Shown here piece by piece: positions 1-9,015 of a DNA stretch of 64,000 nucleotides. This DNA is from Alcaligenes faecalis (GTDB lineage Bacteria > Pseudomonadota > Gammaproteobacteria > Burkholderiales > Burkholderiaceae_B). The notes below the pieces were generated by a model. The model did not search any database. It saw only the letters and a list, made by a program, of their open reading frames with translations, and was not told the DNA's origin. The translations under genes and the position numbers were made by a program. Positions within the stretch are counted from its first letter, which is position 1. Each line of letters starts with the position of its first letter. The stretch is taken from NCBI RefSeq assembly GCF_002443155.1, contig NZ_CP023667.1, forward strand, positions 2,356,001 through 2,420,000, written 5' to 3'.

Positions 1-1971
1 GACCACGAAAATGAACAGACCGCACAAGGTGGAGTTCACGTAATCGTTAAAAATAACCTGCTGCATCTGCTCCAGTGATTTGGCCGGTGCCATGACGGTT
101 TGTTCCGCCAGACCCTGCTGGTACACCTTGGCATGGGCCAAAAAGCCGATCTTGGGATCGGGGTGGAACATTTTCTGAAAGCCCGCCACCAGCGTGCAAA
201 TCAGCAGCCAGATAGTGGGAACCACGGTCACCCAGGCGTAGCGGTCTTTCTTCATCTTGAAGAGCACCACCGTACCCAGGACCAACGCCACCGCTGCCAG
301 CATCTGGTTGGCGATACCAAACAAAGGCCACAAGGTATTGATGCCGCCCAGCGGATCGACCACGCCCTGATACAGGAAGTAGCCCCACGCCGCCACGCAC
401 AAGGAAGTGGCAATCAAGTTGGCAACCAGGGACTCCGTACGCCGCAAGCCTGGTACAAAGGTGCCCATCAAGTCTTGCAGCATGAAGCGACCCGCACGAG
501 TACCGGCATCTACTGCCGTCAGAATGAACAGCGCTTCAAACAAAATGGCAAAGTGGTACCAGAAGCTCATCATCGCAGGCCCGCCGATGACGTTGTGCAA
601 GATGAAGGCCATACCCACGGCCAAGGTAGGTGCGCCACCGGCACGGGAAATAATGCTGTTTTCGCCCACGTCGCTGGCCATTTGGGTCAGATCGGCGGGT
701 GTAATCAGAAAGCCCCAACTGGACACCACTTGTGCGGCCTGTTCAGGCGTGGTGCCAATCAAGGCGGCCGGGCTGTTCATGGCGTAGTAAATGCCGGGCT
801 CGATCACGCAGGCGGCGACCAACGCCATGATGGCGACGAAGGATTCCATCAGCATGCCGCCATAACCGATATAACGTGCCTGGGTTTCGTTCTCGATCAT
901 CTTGGGTGTGGTGCCCGAGGAAATCAAGGCGTGGAAACCGGACACGGCACCGCAAGCAATGGTGATGAACAGGAAGGGGAACAAGCTGCCGGACCAGACC
1001 GGCCCTGTGCCATCAATGAATTTGGTGGTCGCTGGCATTTTCAGCTCGGGTGCCACGATCACAATCCCGATGGCCAGACCCACAATGGTGCCGATTTTCA
1101 GAAAAGTGGACAGATAGTCACGCGGAGCCAGCAACAACCACACAGGCAGCACGGCGGCAATAAAGCCGTAAATGATCAGCGCCCAGGTCAGCTCTTCGCC
1201 ATTCAAAGTGAAGAACGGCCCCCAGCTTGGGTGCGCAGCCACATCCTGACCATAGACAATGGCGGCCAGCAGAAAGATCAGCCCGATCACCGAGACCTCG
1301 CCAATACGGCCCGGCCTCAGGAAGCGCAGATAAATCCCCATGAAAATGGCCAGCGGAATCGTCGCTGCCACCGTAAAGGTGCCCCACGGTGAGTTGATCA
1401 GGGCCTTGACCACAATCAGCGCCAGCACAGCCAGGATGATAACCATGATCATGAAGGCGCCAAACAACGCAATCACACCGGGCACCGTGCCCAGTTCGGA
1501 CTTGATCAGATCCCCCAGCGAGCGCCCGTCGCGGCGCATGGAGATGAACAAAACGGTAAAGTCCTGCACCGCCCCCGCAAACACCACACCGGCCAGAATC
1601 CAGAGCATACCGGGCAGATAACCCATTTGCGCAGCCAGCACCGGCCCGACCAAGGGGCCCGCGCCTGCAATCGCCGCGAAGTGGTGCCCAAAGAGCACAT
1701 GCTTATTGGTCGGTACATAGTCCAGACCATCGTTATGACGCCAGGCAGGCGTCATGCGGGTGGCGTCCAGCTCAAAGACCTTACGAGCAATGAAACGGCT
1801 GTAGTAACGATAGGCAATCAAATAGACGCAGACTGCGGCGACTACGATCCATAGAGCATTGATGCTCTCCCCCCGGCTTAGCGCCACCGTTCCCAGGGCA
1901 AAGGCCCCCAGCACCGCAACCAGCACCCAAATCAGATGCTGTTTCATAAAACCGCCCTCTTCTCTGCTCAT
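1..1971 (-). CDS. cstA: carbon starvation protein CstA (3' end cut by window edge)
   Basis: Polytopic inner-membrane protein of the CstA/BtsT family, which takes up peptides or pyruvate during carbon limitation. The visible 657 codons cover nearly the whole family length (about 690 residues); the C-terminus lies beyond position 1. The translated minus strand shows the family segments GPLVGPVLAAQMGY near residue 105 and GAVSGFHALISSGTTPK in the middle, and alternates hydrophobic helices with short loops throughout. I chose the ATG at 1971 because GGAGG lies 4 nt upstream. An in-frame ATG at 1947 (protein starting MKQHLIW) has AGAGGG before it and is equally plausible. The gene is divergent from ehuB. 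Confidence 0.93.
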   Translation of the reverse strand, partial: MSREEGGFMKQHLIWVLVAVLGAFALGTVALSRGESINALWIVVAAVCVYLIAYRYYSRFIARKVFELDATRMTPAWRHNDGLDYVPTNKHVLFGHHFAAIAGAGPLVGPVLAAQMGYLPGMLWILAGVVFAGAVQDFTVLFISMRRDGRSLGDLIKSELGTVPGVIALFGAFMIMVIILAVLALIVVKALINSPWGTFTVAATIPLAIFMGIYLRFLRPGRIGEVSVIGLIFLLAAIVYGQDVAAHPSWGPFFTLNGEELTWALIIYGFIAAVLPVWLLLAPRDYLSTFLKIGTIVGLAIGIVIVAPELKMPATTKFIDGTGPVWSGSLFPFLFITIACGAVSGFHALISSGTTPKMIENETQARYIGYGGMLMESFVAIMALVAACVIEPGIYYAMNSPAALIGTTPEQAAQVVSSWGFLITPADLTQMASDVGENSIISRAGGAPTLAVGMAFILHNVIGGPAMMSFWYHFAILFEALFILTAVDAGTRAGRFMLQDLMGTFVPGLRRTESLVANLIATSLCVAAWGYFLYQGVVDPLGGINTLWPLFGIANQMLAAVALVLGTVVLFKMKKDRYAWVTVVPTIWLLICTLVAGFQKMFHPDPKIGFLAHAKVYQQGLAEQTVMAPAKSLEQMQQVIFNDYVNSTLCGLFIFVV

Positions 1972-2398
1972 AGAGCCTCCACGATTTTGCATTAAGTAAG
2001 TCTGCCACCAACTTTTTTTCCGGCTGCACTTCTGATCTGAAGAAGTCGCCAGCTGCCGGTACAAGAGGCGCTGCACCGCGTAGGGGCGAGCATTCTTGCT
2101 GGGACCGCACAGTGTTCTTGATACCGTGCATTTCCCGCACCAGCAGGGTTTGAAAGCGCCGTAAAGCGCACTTTCCAAAAAAGGTGTCGGCGCGCCCGAA
2201 GGCGCGCCGAACTCATTCATGAATCAATCTGGGGTAGGCACAAGCCAGGCGCTTTTGAGAGGACAAGCGCTCTTTAATCCTTGGGAGCATAGTAAAAACA
2301 CGTACTCAAAACACCACGCATTTTCCCTAAGACCAAACTCTTTACTTATATATAAATTCTAATCAGTTCTTTTGGTCGATAGTTTCTATCCATTTAAT
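1972..2398. other. intergenic region between divergent cstA and ehuB
   Basis: No gene is supported here. On the minus strand the cstA reading frame stays open for a further 83 codons back to an ATG at 2220. That extension is rich in Cys and Arg, has no recognisable domain, and crosses the hairpin at 2187-2210, so I read it as untranslated leader. The half next to ehuB (from about 2280) is clearly AT-richer than the rest, as expected of a promoter region. Confidence 0.5.
2187..2210 (-). terminator. terminator-like hairpin in the cstA leader
   Basis: A perfect 10-bp stem (tcggcgcgcc / ggcgcgccga) with a CGAA loop on the plus strand. Read on the minus strand it is followed within four bases by six T residues (rising from 2177 to 2182 on the plus strand), the shape of an intrinsic terminator. 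It lies about 215 nt upstream of the cstA start with no gene ending just before it in that direction, so it would sit inside the cstA leader and could act as an attenuator. Function is inferred from shape only. Confidence 0.5.
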
Positions 2399-2428
2399 TT
2401 GAGTACGAATGATTTTATGCGCTATGAT
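2399..2428 (+). promoter_or_regulatory. predicted sigma-70 promoter of ehuBCDA
   Basis: TTGAGT at 2399-2404 and TATGAT at 2423-2428 are separated by 18 bp, which would place transcription start near 2435, about 60 nt before the ehuB ATG. The match was made by eye; no experimental start is known. Confidence 0.5.
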
Positions 2429-2461
2429 TTCCCTGCAAATCTTTCGTAAAACAAATCATTC
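2407..2461. promoter_or_regulatory. inverted repeat overlapping the ehuB promoter
   Basis: GAATGATTT at 2407-2415 and its exact reverse complement AAATCATTC at 2453-2461. The left arm lies in the spacer of the predicted promoter and the right arm about 20 nt downstream of the start site. The placement suits a repressor operator. The binding protein is unknown. Confidence 0.35.
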
Positions 2462-2493
2462 ATAACGAAATGGTATAGGCGAGAAAAGGACTC

Positions 2494-3360
2494 ATGATGA
2501 AACTACAATCCAAGCCCCTCTGCGCGCTGGCCTTTGCCCTGCTGGGCACCCTGGCTGCCGCTTCCAGCGCCCAAGCTGTCACGCTGGAACAAGTCAAAGA
2601 GCGCGGCGTGATTCGCGTCGCCGTTGCTAATGAAATTCCGTACGGATACATGGACATGTCCGGCAAAGCTCAAGGCGCCGGCCCGGAAGTGGCCAAGGCC
2701 ATCCTGGAGCGCCTGGGTGTCAAAAAGATCAAATGGGAAACCGCCAATTTCGGCTCCCTGATTCCCGGTCTGCAAGCCAAGCGCTTTGATATGGTGGCCG
2801 CTGAAATGGCCATCCTGCCACAACGCTGCAATACCGTGCTGTTCTCCGAGCCCAACAGCTCCTATGGCGAAGGCCTGCTGGTGGCCAAGGGCAATCCCAA
2901 GAACATTCACTCTTACGAAGACTTCGCCAAGACCGATCACAAGATTGCCATCATGGCTGGGGCTGATCAGCTGGAAATGATGCAGGCCCTGGGGGTGCCC
3001 GATGATCGCATGATCACCATTTCCAACAATGCCGATGCCATCTCCACCGTGGCAACAGGCCGTGCCGATGCCTATGCCGCAACCGGCCAGACAGCCAGTG
3101 ACCTGGCCTCCAAAGGGGGCGGCAAGGTGGAACTGGCCGCCGAATTCAAGGACCCCATCATTGACGGCAACCCGGTTCGTAGCTGGGGCGGTTTTGCCTT
3201 TGCCAAGGAATCCGAAGACCTGCGCGACGCGGTCAACAAGGAACTGGCCGAATTCAAGAAAACCGATGAATGGAAAGCCATCCTGAGCAAACATGGCTTT
3301 ACCGAAGAAGACGCCAAGCACTCGTTTGAGAAATCCACGGAACAGCTGTGTAAAGCCTGA
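2494..3360 (+). CDS. ehuB: ectoine/hydroxyectoine ABC transporter, substrate-binding protein
   Basis: Periplasmic binding protein that should capture ectoine and hydroxyectoine and deliver them to EhuCD. It has 288 residues. A Sec signal peptide ends around Ala28 (SSAQA). An N-E-I-P-Y segment (Glu47-Tyr50) sits where the ligand-contacting residues of EhuB lie. The stretch NFGSLIPGLQAKRFDM followed by AILPQRC is typical of EhuB rather than of general polar amino acid binders. Two adjacent ATGs are available; the AAGGA at 2485-2489 serves either. It is the first gene of ehuBCDA. The assignment rests on family resemblance plus the nearby ectoine genes; a related amino acid binder is the alternative. 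Confidence 0.85.
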   Translation: MMKLQSKPLCALAFALLGTLAAASSAQAVTLEQVKERGVIRVAVANEIPYGYMDMSGKAQGAGPEVAKAILERLGVKKIKWETANFGSLIPGLQAKRFDMVAAEMAILPQRCNTVLFSEPNSSYGEGLLVAKGNPKNIHSYEDFAKTDHKIAIMAGADQLEMMQALGVPDDRMITISNNADAISTVATGRADAYAATGQTASDLASKGGGKVELAAEFKDPIIDGNPVRSWGGFAFAKESEDLRDAVNKELAEFKKTDEWKAILSKHGFTEEDAKHSFEKSTEQLCKA

Positions 3361-3462
3361 TCCTTCACCTGCGGGTAAGGCGGCCGCACGGGCCTGCGCG
3401 GCTCCTTGCAAGGGCCGACAGCGCACACAAGGTGCACCGCCTGCCCTTGTCTGGAACCTGAT

Positions 3463-4134
3463 ATGGATTGGTTAAGTTACAGCTCGGCCCTGATGGAAGG
3501 GGCCTGGGTCACCATACAGCTCACGCTGTATTCAACCGTAGTGGGAGCGATCGCCTCCTTTGCCTTGGGCATAGGCAGGCTGTCCCACTCGGTGGCCCTG
3601 CGCTCACTGTCCATCACGATTATTGAAGTTTTTCGCGGCACCTCTTTATTGGTACAGCTGTTCTGGCTGTACTTTGCCCTGCCTATTCTGGGCGAGTCCA
3701 TGGGTCTGGACTGGCGCCTGGACCCGGTCGTGGCCGGCACCCTGGCCCTGGGCCTGAACATTGGCGCCTATGGTGCGGAAGTAGTACGCGGAGCCATTCA
3801 GGCTGTACCGCACTCTCAACTGGAAGCCGCCAAGGCCCTGGACTTTACCGAGCGCCAGACCTTGTGGCGCATCAGCCTGCCCCAGGCCATCCCCGAGATG
3901 ATGCCCAGCTTCGGGAATCTGGCCGTACAAAATCTGAAAGATACGGCCCTGGTCTCTTTGATCAGCCTGGGGGACTTGAGCTTTAGAGCTGAACAAATAC
4001 GCAACTTCACCCAGGACAGCACCACTATCTACACCCTGCTCTTGCTGATGTACTTTGGCATGGCACTGGTGCTGACAGTTCTGATGAAATTGCTGGAACG
4101 CGCAACCGGCCGCTGGCGCGCGCAAAGGAGCTGA
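3463..4134 (+). CDS. ehuC: ectoine/hydroxyectoine ABC transporter, permease EhuC
   Basis: Inner-membrane permease of the His/Glu type; forms the translocation pore with EhuD. It has 223 residues. The start is the ATG at 3463 (MDWLSYS), with GGAA about 6 nt upstream; an upstream in-frame start at 3406 would add 19 polar residues without similarity. Family segments are EVFRGTSLLVQLFWLYF and GLNIGAYGAEVVRGAIQAV, and the EAA loop reads EAAKALDFTERQTLWRISLP. The gap to ehuB is 102 bp and ehuD starts 2 bp after the stop. Confidence 0.87.
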   Translation: MDWLSYSSALMEGAWVTIQLTLYSTVVGAIASFALGIGRLSHSVALRSLSITIIEVFRGTSLLVQLFWLYFALPILGESMGLDWRLDPVVAGTLALGLNIGAYGAEVVRGAIQAVPHSQLEAAKALDFTERQTLWRISLPQAIPEMMPSFGNLAVQNLKDTALVSLISLGDLSFRAEQIRNFTQDSTTIYTLLLLMYFGMALVLTVLMKLLERATGRWRAQRS

Positions 4135-4136
4135 AC

Positions 4137-4829
4137 ATGCTGTTTGGTATTGAATGGGACACCAGCAGCAACGGAGCATTTGCGCTGTCTATCCTGCCTA
4201 TTCTGCTTAAAGGCTTGTGGGTCACCATACAAGCCGCCGTACTGGGCTTTGGGGTGGCCGCTATCCTGGGACTTATCCTGGCCGGCCTGAAAAGCGTGCG
4301 CCTGCGCCTGATTTCCTGGCCCGCCTATGTGCTGACCGAATTCCTGCGCGACACGCCTTTGCTGGTGCAATTGTTTTTCCTGTACTACGTGCTGCCGGAC
4401 TACGGCATTGTGCTGCCCGCCTTCCTGACCGGCGCACTGGCGCTGGGGGTGCAGTACAGCGCCTATCTGTCCGAGGTCTACCGCGCAGGTCTGGAATCCG
4501 TCACCCACGGCCAGACTGAAGCGGCCCGCGCGCTGGATATTTCTCCGCTGCGTACCTTTATGGTCATCACCCTGCCCCAGGCTATCCCACGCATCATCCC
4601 GGCCATGGGTAACTACCTGGTGTCCATCATGAAGGACGTGCCCGTACTCTCTGTCGTATCGGTGCTGGAAGTCCTGAACGTGGCCAAGATTATTGGTGAC
4701 CGCACCTTTAACTACATCATTCCCCTGTCCATGGTGGGCGGCCTGTATCTGCTGCTGACCCTCCTGGCTTCCGCTGGGGTACGAGCGCTGGATCAGCGTT
4801 TGCCCAAGCAAGGAATTCCCCTGCGATGA
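4137..4829 (+). CDS. ehuD: ectoine/hydroxyectoine ABC transporter, permease EhuD
   Basis: Second permease subunit, 230 residues with about five membrane helices. It shows [22 protein letters not shown], the EAA loop [20 protein letters not shown] and the [19 protein letters not shown] segment characteristic of EhuD. The start has AAAGGAG 6 nt upstream, inside the end of ehuC. Its last four bases overlap the ehuA start (ATGA), which implies translational coupling. Confidence 0.87.
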   Translation: MLFGIEWDTSSNGAFALSILPILLKGLWVTIQAAVLGFGVAAILGLILAGLKSVRLRLISWPAYVLTEFLRDTPLLVQLFFLYYVLPDYGIVLPAFLTGALALGVQYSAYLSEVYRAGLESVTHGQTEAARALDISPLRTFMVITLPQAIPRIIPAMGNYLVSIMKDVPVLSVVSVLEVLNVAKIIGDRTFNYIIPLSMVGGLYLLLTLLASAGVRALDQRLPKQGIPLR

Positions 4830-5611
4830 CTGACACAACAAGCCCCATCATTCAATTTGACAATGTCACCAAGAAGTTTGGTGATGTCACCGTCCTGGAC
4901 GCCTTGAACTTTCAGGTGGAGCCGGGTGAGAAAGTCACTATCATCGGCCCTTCCGGTTCTGGTAAATCCACCGTGCTGCGCATCCTGATGACACTGGAAA
5001 CCATCGACGAAGGCGTCATTACCGTGGCCGGCAAGCCCCTCTGGCATGAGCGGGTCGATGACAAACTGGTACCCGCCAGCCAGAATCACCTGCGCGAAAT
5101 GCGCAAGGAAATGGGCATGGTGTTCCAGCAGTTCAACCTGTTTCCGCACATGACGGTGATGCGCAATGTCACCGAAGCGCCTACCCATGTGCTGGGCCTG
5201 TCCAAAGAACAGGCACGCGAACGGGCTACCAAATATCTGGATCTGGTGGGCCTGATCGACCATGCCGACAAATTCCCCAGCCAGCTCTCCGGCGGGCAGC
5301 AACAACGTGTGGGGATTGCTCGGGCCCTGGCCATGGAACCGAATATTCTGCTATTTGACGAGCCTACCTCGGCCCTGGACCCGGAGCTGGTCGGTGAAGT
5401 GCTGGGCGTCATTCAAAAGCTGAGTCAAGAACAGGACCTGACGATTCTGCTGGTGACCCACGAAATGCAATTTGCCAAGGAAGTCTCAGACCGCGTCTGC
5501 TTCTTTGATAAAGGCGTGATCGTGGAATCCGGCCCGCCCGAACAAGTATTCTGCAACCCGCAGGAAGCACGAACGCAGGCGTTCTTGAGCAACTTTATTC
5601 AAGCGGCCTGA
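4826..5611 (+). CDS. ehuA: ectoine/hydroxyectoine ABC transporter, ATP-binding protein EhuA
   Basis: Cytoplasmic ATPase that powers the Ehu importer; 261 residues. Walker A is GPSGSGKST near residue 39, the signature is [16 protein letters not shown], and Walker B is [13 protein letters not shown]. The insertion carrying [20 protein letters not shown] and the run [16 protein letters not shown] are typical of EhuA. It ends the four-gene operon. No strong terminator follows in the 273-bp gap to the convergent gene. Confidence 0.9.
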   Translation: MTDTTSPIIQFDNVTKKFGDVTVLDALNFQVEPGEKVTIIGPSGSGKSTVLRILMTLETIDEGVITVAGKPLWHERVDDKLVPASQNHLREMRKEMGMVFQQFNLFPHMTVMRNVTEAPTHVLGLSKEQARERATKYLDLVGLIDHADKFPSQLSGGQQQRVGIARALAMEPNILLFDEPTSALDPELVGEVLGVIQKLSQEQDLTILLVTHEMQFAKEVSDRVCFFDKGVIVESGPPEQVFCNPQEARTQAFLSNFIQAA

Positions 5612-5884
5612 TTCTTTTTGTTTACAGGGCAGATCAGAGGGAGCGTATAGACCAGCGACACGTCTGTTCGCTGCCTCCATAACCCAAAAAACGCGGCAAC
5701 AAGAAAGAGTGGCTGATAAAAAAGCATCCAGATTTAGCAGACAACACCAAGCTGAACAGGATGATGCGAAGGCAAGGTCTGCAACCGCCGAAAGCGGATT
5801 TCCACAAGCTGCGGTTTCACACAATCCAGCCGGGGTGGCACTACCTTACGCGGCATGCCACCCTGCTCTGCCACATGAAATGAA

Positions 5885-7540
5885 TCAATACAGCTTTTTC
5901 TGAGGTGGGCCTGAAAAACGTAGTGGTCCGATGCTAGCCATATCCACTTCGACCACCGAGGGGCCTTGATGCTCAATGGCCTGCTTCACCACTGTTTTGA
6001 ATTCGTCCAAGGACGACACCAGATACGCCTGGCACCCCATCGCCCGACCCACATCACGATAGCTAGGTGTGTGCAGCTGGTTGTAATACTGCCGATCTTC
6101 AAAGTAGCGCTTCTGTATGCCGCGCATCACGCCATAGCCGCCGTCATTCATCACCAGCAAGACCAGGTTGCTTTGCTCTTGCACCATCGTGGCCATTTCA
6201 CCAATACCCAGCATCAAGCCCCCATCACCCACCAAGGCCACCACCTTCTTGTCCAGGTTCGCTTTGGCCGTACCGATCGCGTGTGCCAGCCCCAAGCCGA
6301 TCGCCCCTGCCAAGGAGTGGATGTTTTGCAAGGGGGCTTGTACAGGGAACAGCCGACTGCCCCAGGTACTTCCGGACATGGTGATATCGCGCACCAGGAT
6401 CGCATCTTCAGGCATGGCAGCACGCAGGGCAAAGCATAGCTCGGCATATGGCCCCAACTGTTCAGTCAATTGGAGTATGGCGGCTTCACGGGCCTGGGTA
6501 ATCGCGGCATCATAGTCCGCATCGATAAAGCTGCAGCCCTGCAGATCTTGCACCAAGGCTGTCAGGGCTTCATTGGCCTCTGCGCAGACGAACTGGCTGA
6601 TGGCGTAGTTTCGCTGTTGTGCAGCCGGGTTCGCATCAATTTGCAGGGTGTTGGCAGGAAACTGTATGGAATAGGTTTTGGTTTCATTGCTGCGCAAACG
6701 CGAACCGACCACCAAGACCAAATCCGCGTCGGCCAACAGCGTTTCCACTTCGGCGGTATTGTGAAATGCACCCAAACTACGAGGGTGACTATCTGCCAGG
6801 ACGCCACGTGCATGTGTAGACGACACCACTGGAATCCCCATATCCGCCAACTGACGGACGGCTTTACCCGCTTTCAGGGTTCCCCCCCCTATCCAGAGCA
6901 TGGGACGTTTTGCGGCTTTAACGGCTGCGGCCAGTCGGGCTCTGTCGCGCTCTTGCAAAGCAGGCAATTGCAAGGGGGCGGCCGGCTCCAGGGAGACAGG
7001 CCAGGCTATGTGTGCAGCCTGCACATCGATAGGAATCTCGACACTTACCGGCCCCATGGGAACGGTAGTCGCAACGCGTATGGCCTCTTGAATCATGCCC
7101 ACCGCGTTCTCCGGGCTGGTGATGCGATACGCGGCTTTACTGGACGCGCGCAAGAAACCCAACTGATCTTTGGCTTCATGAATGAAACTGGCATCTCTAT
7201 CCAGATACTCACGTTCAACTTGGCCCGTCAAATGCAGCACAGGGCTGGCAGCATTGCAGGCTTCGATAAGCGAGCCCACGGCATTGCCGGCCCCCGCCCC
7301 CGTGCTGGTCAAGGCCACGCCCAAACCAGTGAAACGCGATTCTGCGTCGGCCATGGTGACGCTACCCGCCTCGCCCCTGGCGCATACAAACTGCACCTGC
7401 TTGCGGCGGCCCAGCGCATCGGCAATGGGCAAATTGTGAATGGAAATCACGCCATACACATTGCGTACCTGGTGGCTCTCCAACACACGGGCAATGGCCT
7501 CACCCACGGAAATGGTTTCTGTCATGTTTGTGTCTCTCAT
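5885..7540 (-). CDS. thiamine-diphosphate-dependent enzyme, acetolactate synthase/2-oxoacid decarboxylase family
   Basis: Probable 2-oxoacid decarboxylase or carboligase using thiamine diphosphate; 551 residues with the three-domain layout of the family. The activating glutamate is Glu57 in CARGEAGSV. The cofactor motif starts GDGGLMLG at residue 438 and closes at MNDGGYG. No acetolactate-synthase small subunit is nearby and the N-terminal GVISIHNLP region departs from anabolic synthases, so a catabolic decarboxylase is more likely. Its ATG at 7540 overlaps the stop of the upstream aldehyde dehydrogenase by four bases. It is the last gene of the 5.9-14.7 kb cluster. The substrate cannot be told from sequence. 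Confidence 0.82.
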   Translation of the reverse strand: MRDTNMTETISVGEAIARVLESHQVRNVYGVISIHNLPIADALGRRKQVQFVCARGEAGSVTMADAESRFTGLGVALTSTGAGAGNAVGSLIEACNAASPVLHLTGQVEREYLDRDASFIHEAKDQLGFLRASSKAAYRITSPENAVGMIQEAIRVATTVPMGPVSVEIPIDVQAAHIAWPVSLEPAAPLQLPALQERDRARLAAAVKAAKRPMLWIGGGTLKAGKAVRQLADMGIPVVSSTHARGVLADSHPRSLGAFHNTAEVETLLADADLVLVVGSRLRSNETKTYSIQFPANTLQIDANPAAQQRNYAISQFVCAEANEALTALVQDLQGCSFIDADYDAAITQAREAAILQLTEQLGPYAELCFALRAAMPEDAILVRDITMSGSTWGSRLFPVQAPLQNIHSLAGAIGLGLAHAIGTAKANLDKKVVALVGDGGLMLGIGEMATMVQEQSNLVLLVMNDGGYGVMRGIQKRYFEDRQYYNQLHTPSYRDVGRAMGCQAYLVSSLDEFKTVVKQAIEHQGPSVVEVDMASIGPLRFSGPPQKKLY

Positions 7541-9003
7541 CCTTCACACCATGGATCAGGCTGTGTACTCAGCCCCATATAAATACTTTTTTGCTGCATG
7601 TACGACAAAATACTCAGCCTGCCTTTCTCCCTGCCCACGCCGCTTTCTTTAAAACCGCCAAAGGGTGTGGAGATAGAGAATTTCTTGTAGGTATTAATCC
7701 AGACCGTGCCTACATCCAGTGCTCGGGCCAGTTGCCAAGCCTTGCGGTAGTTTTCAGTCCAAAGGCCGGCGGCCAAGCCGTAGACACTGTCATTGGCTTG
7801 CTGCAACAAGTCGTGCTCGTCCTCAAACGGCAATACCACCAGCACGGGGCCAAAGATCTCTTCCTGGCACACGCTGGCCCGGTTACCGAGCCCGGCAATA
7901 ATGGTGGGGGCGTAGTAATTGCCTTGCGCCAGATCACCCTCGGTCAGACGGTACCCACCAACTACAATCTGCCCGCCCTCCTGTTCGGCGCGTCGCACGT
8001 AGGCGTCAACCGAATTCAAGTGTTTCTCGTCTATCAGTGGGCCAACTTGAGTCGCGGCGTGCTCGGGATGCCCCACACGCAGCGCTTGTGTTTTAGCGAC
8101 CAAACGCTGCATAAAGGCCTCATACACGTTTGCGTGTACAAACAAGCGCGCACCGGCGATGCAAGCCTGCCCCGAGGAACTGAAAATGCCGTAGATCACC
8201 CCATTTACGGCCAGATCCAGATCGGCATCCTCCAACACCACCGTCGGCGACTTGCCTCCCAGCTCCAGGGAGGTACCAATCAAGCGCTCTGCTGCAATAT
8301 GAGCCAGCTGACGTCCTGTGCTCGTCCCGCCTGTGAAGGAAATTTTCTTCACCAGTGGATGCTGCACAATGGCATTGCCCACGACTGAACCTTTACCCGG
8401 TAACACGCTTAGCAAGCCGGGAGGCAGCCCCGCTTGCTCAAACAGGCGCGCCAGTTCCAAGGCGATCAAGGATGTCGCTTCGGCTGGTTTCAAGATCACG
8501 GCATTACCCGCTGCCAAAGCGGGTGCCAGTTTTTGCACTTCAGAGGCAATGGGCGAGTTCCAGGGTGTGATGGCGGCCACCACCCCCAAGGGCTCATGCA
8601 CACTCATGGTCAACCACTCTCTGGACCGGGCATTGGTCAGCTCTGTATCCAGGGTTTCCAGACACGCGGCGGTATAACGGGCCGTGGCGGCAGCACTCAT
8701 CACCAAACCACGCGTTTCTGCCAGCGGTTTGCCGTTGTCTCTTGTTTGCAAAGCTGCCAGCTCGGCCACATTTTGCTCGATCAGATCGGCCACTTTATAG
8801 AGCACCCGAGCCCGCTCCACGGGCAAGCTATCGCGCCAGGAGGGCTCTTGCCAGGCCCGGTGCGCGGCTTGAACGGCCTCTTGCACATCTTCCAGGCTGG
8901 CGGTAGAAAACTCGGCATTCACGCTACCGTCTGCTGGAAAAATGCTGCGCGCAACCGCCCCCCGGCCTTGCCGCCAATGGCCGGCCAAAAATAATGCTTT
9001 CAT
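7537..9003 (-). CDS. NAD(P)-dependent aldehyde dehydrogenase
   Basis: Oxidises an aldehyde to the carboxylate; 488 residues, the usual length of the ALDH superfamily. The cofactor fold includes LAAGNAVILKPAE and FTGGTSTGRQLA. The general base is Glu247 in LELGGKSP and the nucleophile is Cys281 in SSGQACIAGAR. The downstream neighbour is a TPP-dependent decarboxylase, so the pair could turn a 2-oxoacid into an aldehyde and then an acid. The two genes overlap by four bases. Substrate unknown. Confidence 0.9.
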   Translation of the reverse strand: MKALFLAGHWRQGRGAVARSIFPADGSVNAEFSTASLEDVQEAVQAAHRAWQEPSWRDSLPVERARVLYKVADLIEQNVAELAALQTRDNGKPLAETRGLVMSAAATARYTAACLETLDTELTNARSREWLTMSVHEPLGVVAAITPWNSPIASEVQKLAPALAAGNAVILKPAEATSLIALELARLFEQAGLPPGLLSVLPGKGSVVGNAIVQHPLVKKISFTGGTSTGRQLAHIAAERLIGTSLELGGKSPTVVLEDADLDLAVNGVIYGIFSSSGQACIAGARLFVHANVYEAFMQRLVAKTQALRVGHPEHAATQVGPLIDEKHLNSVDAYVRRAEQEGGQIVVGGYRLTEGDLAQGNYYAPTIIAGLGNRASVCQEEIFGPVLVVLPFEDEHDLLQQANDSVYGLAAGLWTENYRKAWQLARALDVGTVWINTYKKFSISTPFGGFKESGVGREKGRLSILSYMQQKSIYMGLSTQPDPWCEG

Positions 9004-9015
9004 GTTTTTCTCCGC

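Noticed and set aside
100..1392. 430-codon open frame on the plus strand opposite cstA
   Set aside because: It lies antisense to a clear CstA reading frame, is rich in His/Gln/Gly with no domain, and reflects the codon bias of the real gene.
5612..5884. Possible small gene (64 codons, GTG start at 5709)
   Set aside because: No similarity, weak ribosome site, and it ends at the convergent gene; treated as intergenic DNA.
5885..7540. Biosynthetic acetolactate synthase large subunit (ilvB/ilvI)
   Set aside because: No small subunit or other branched-chain genes nearby, and it lies in a catabolic cluster with an aldehyde dehydrogenase.
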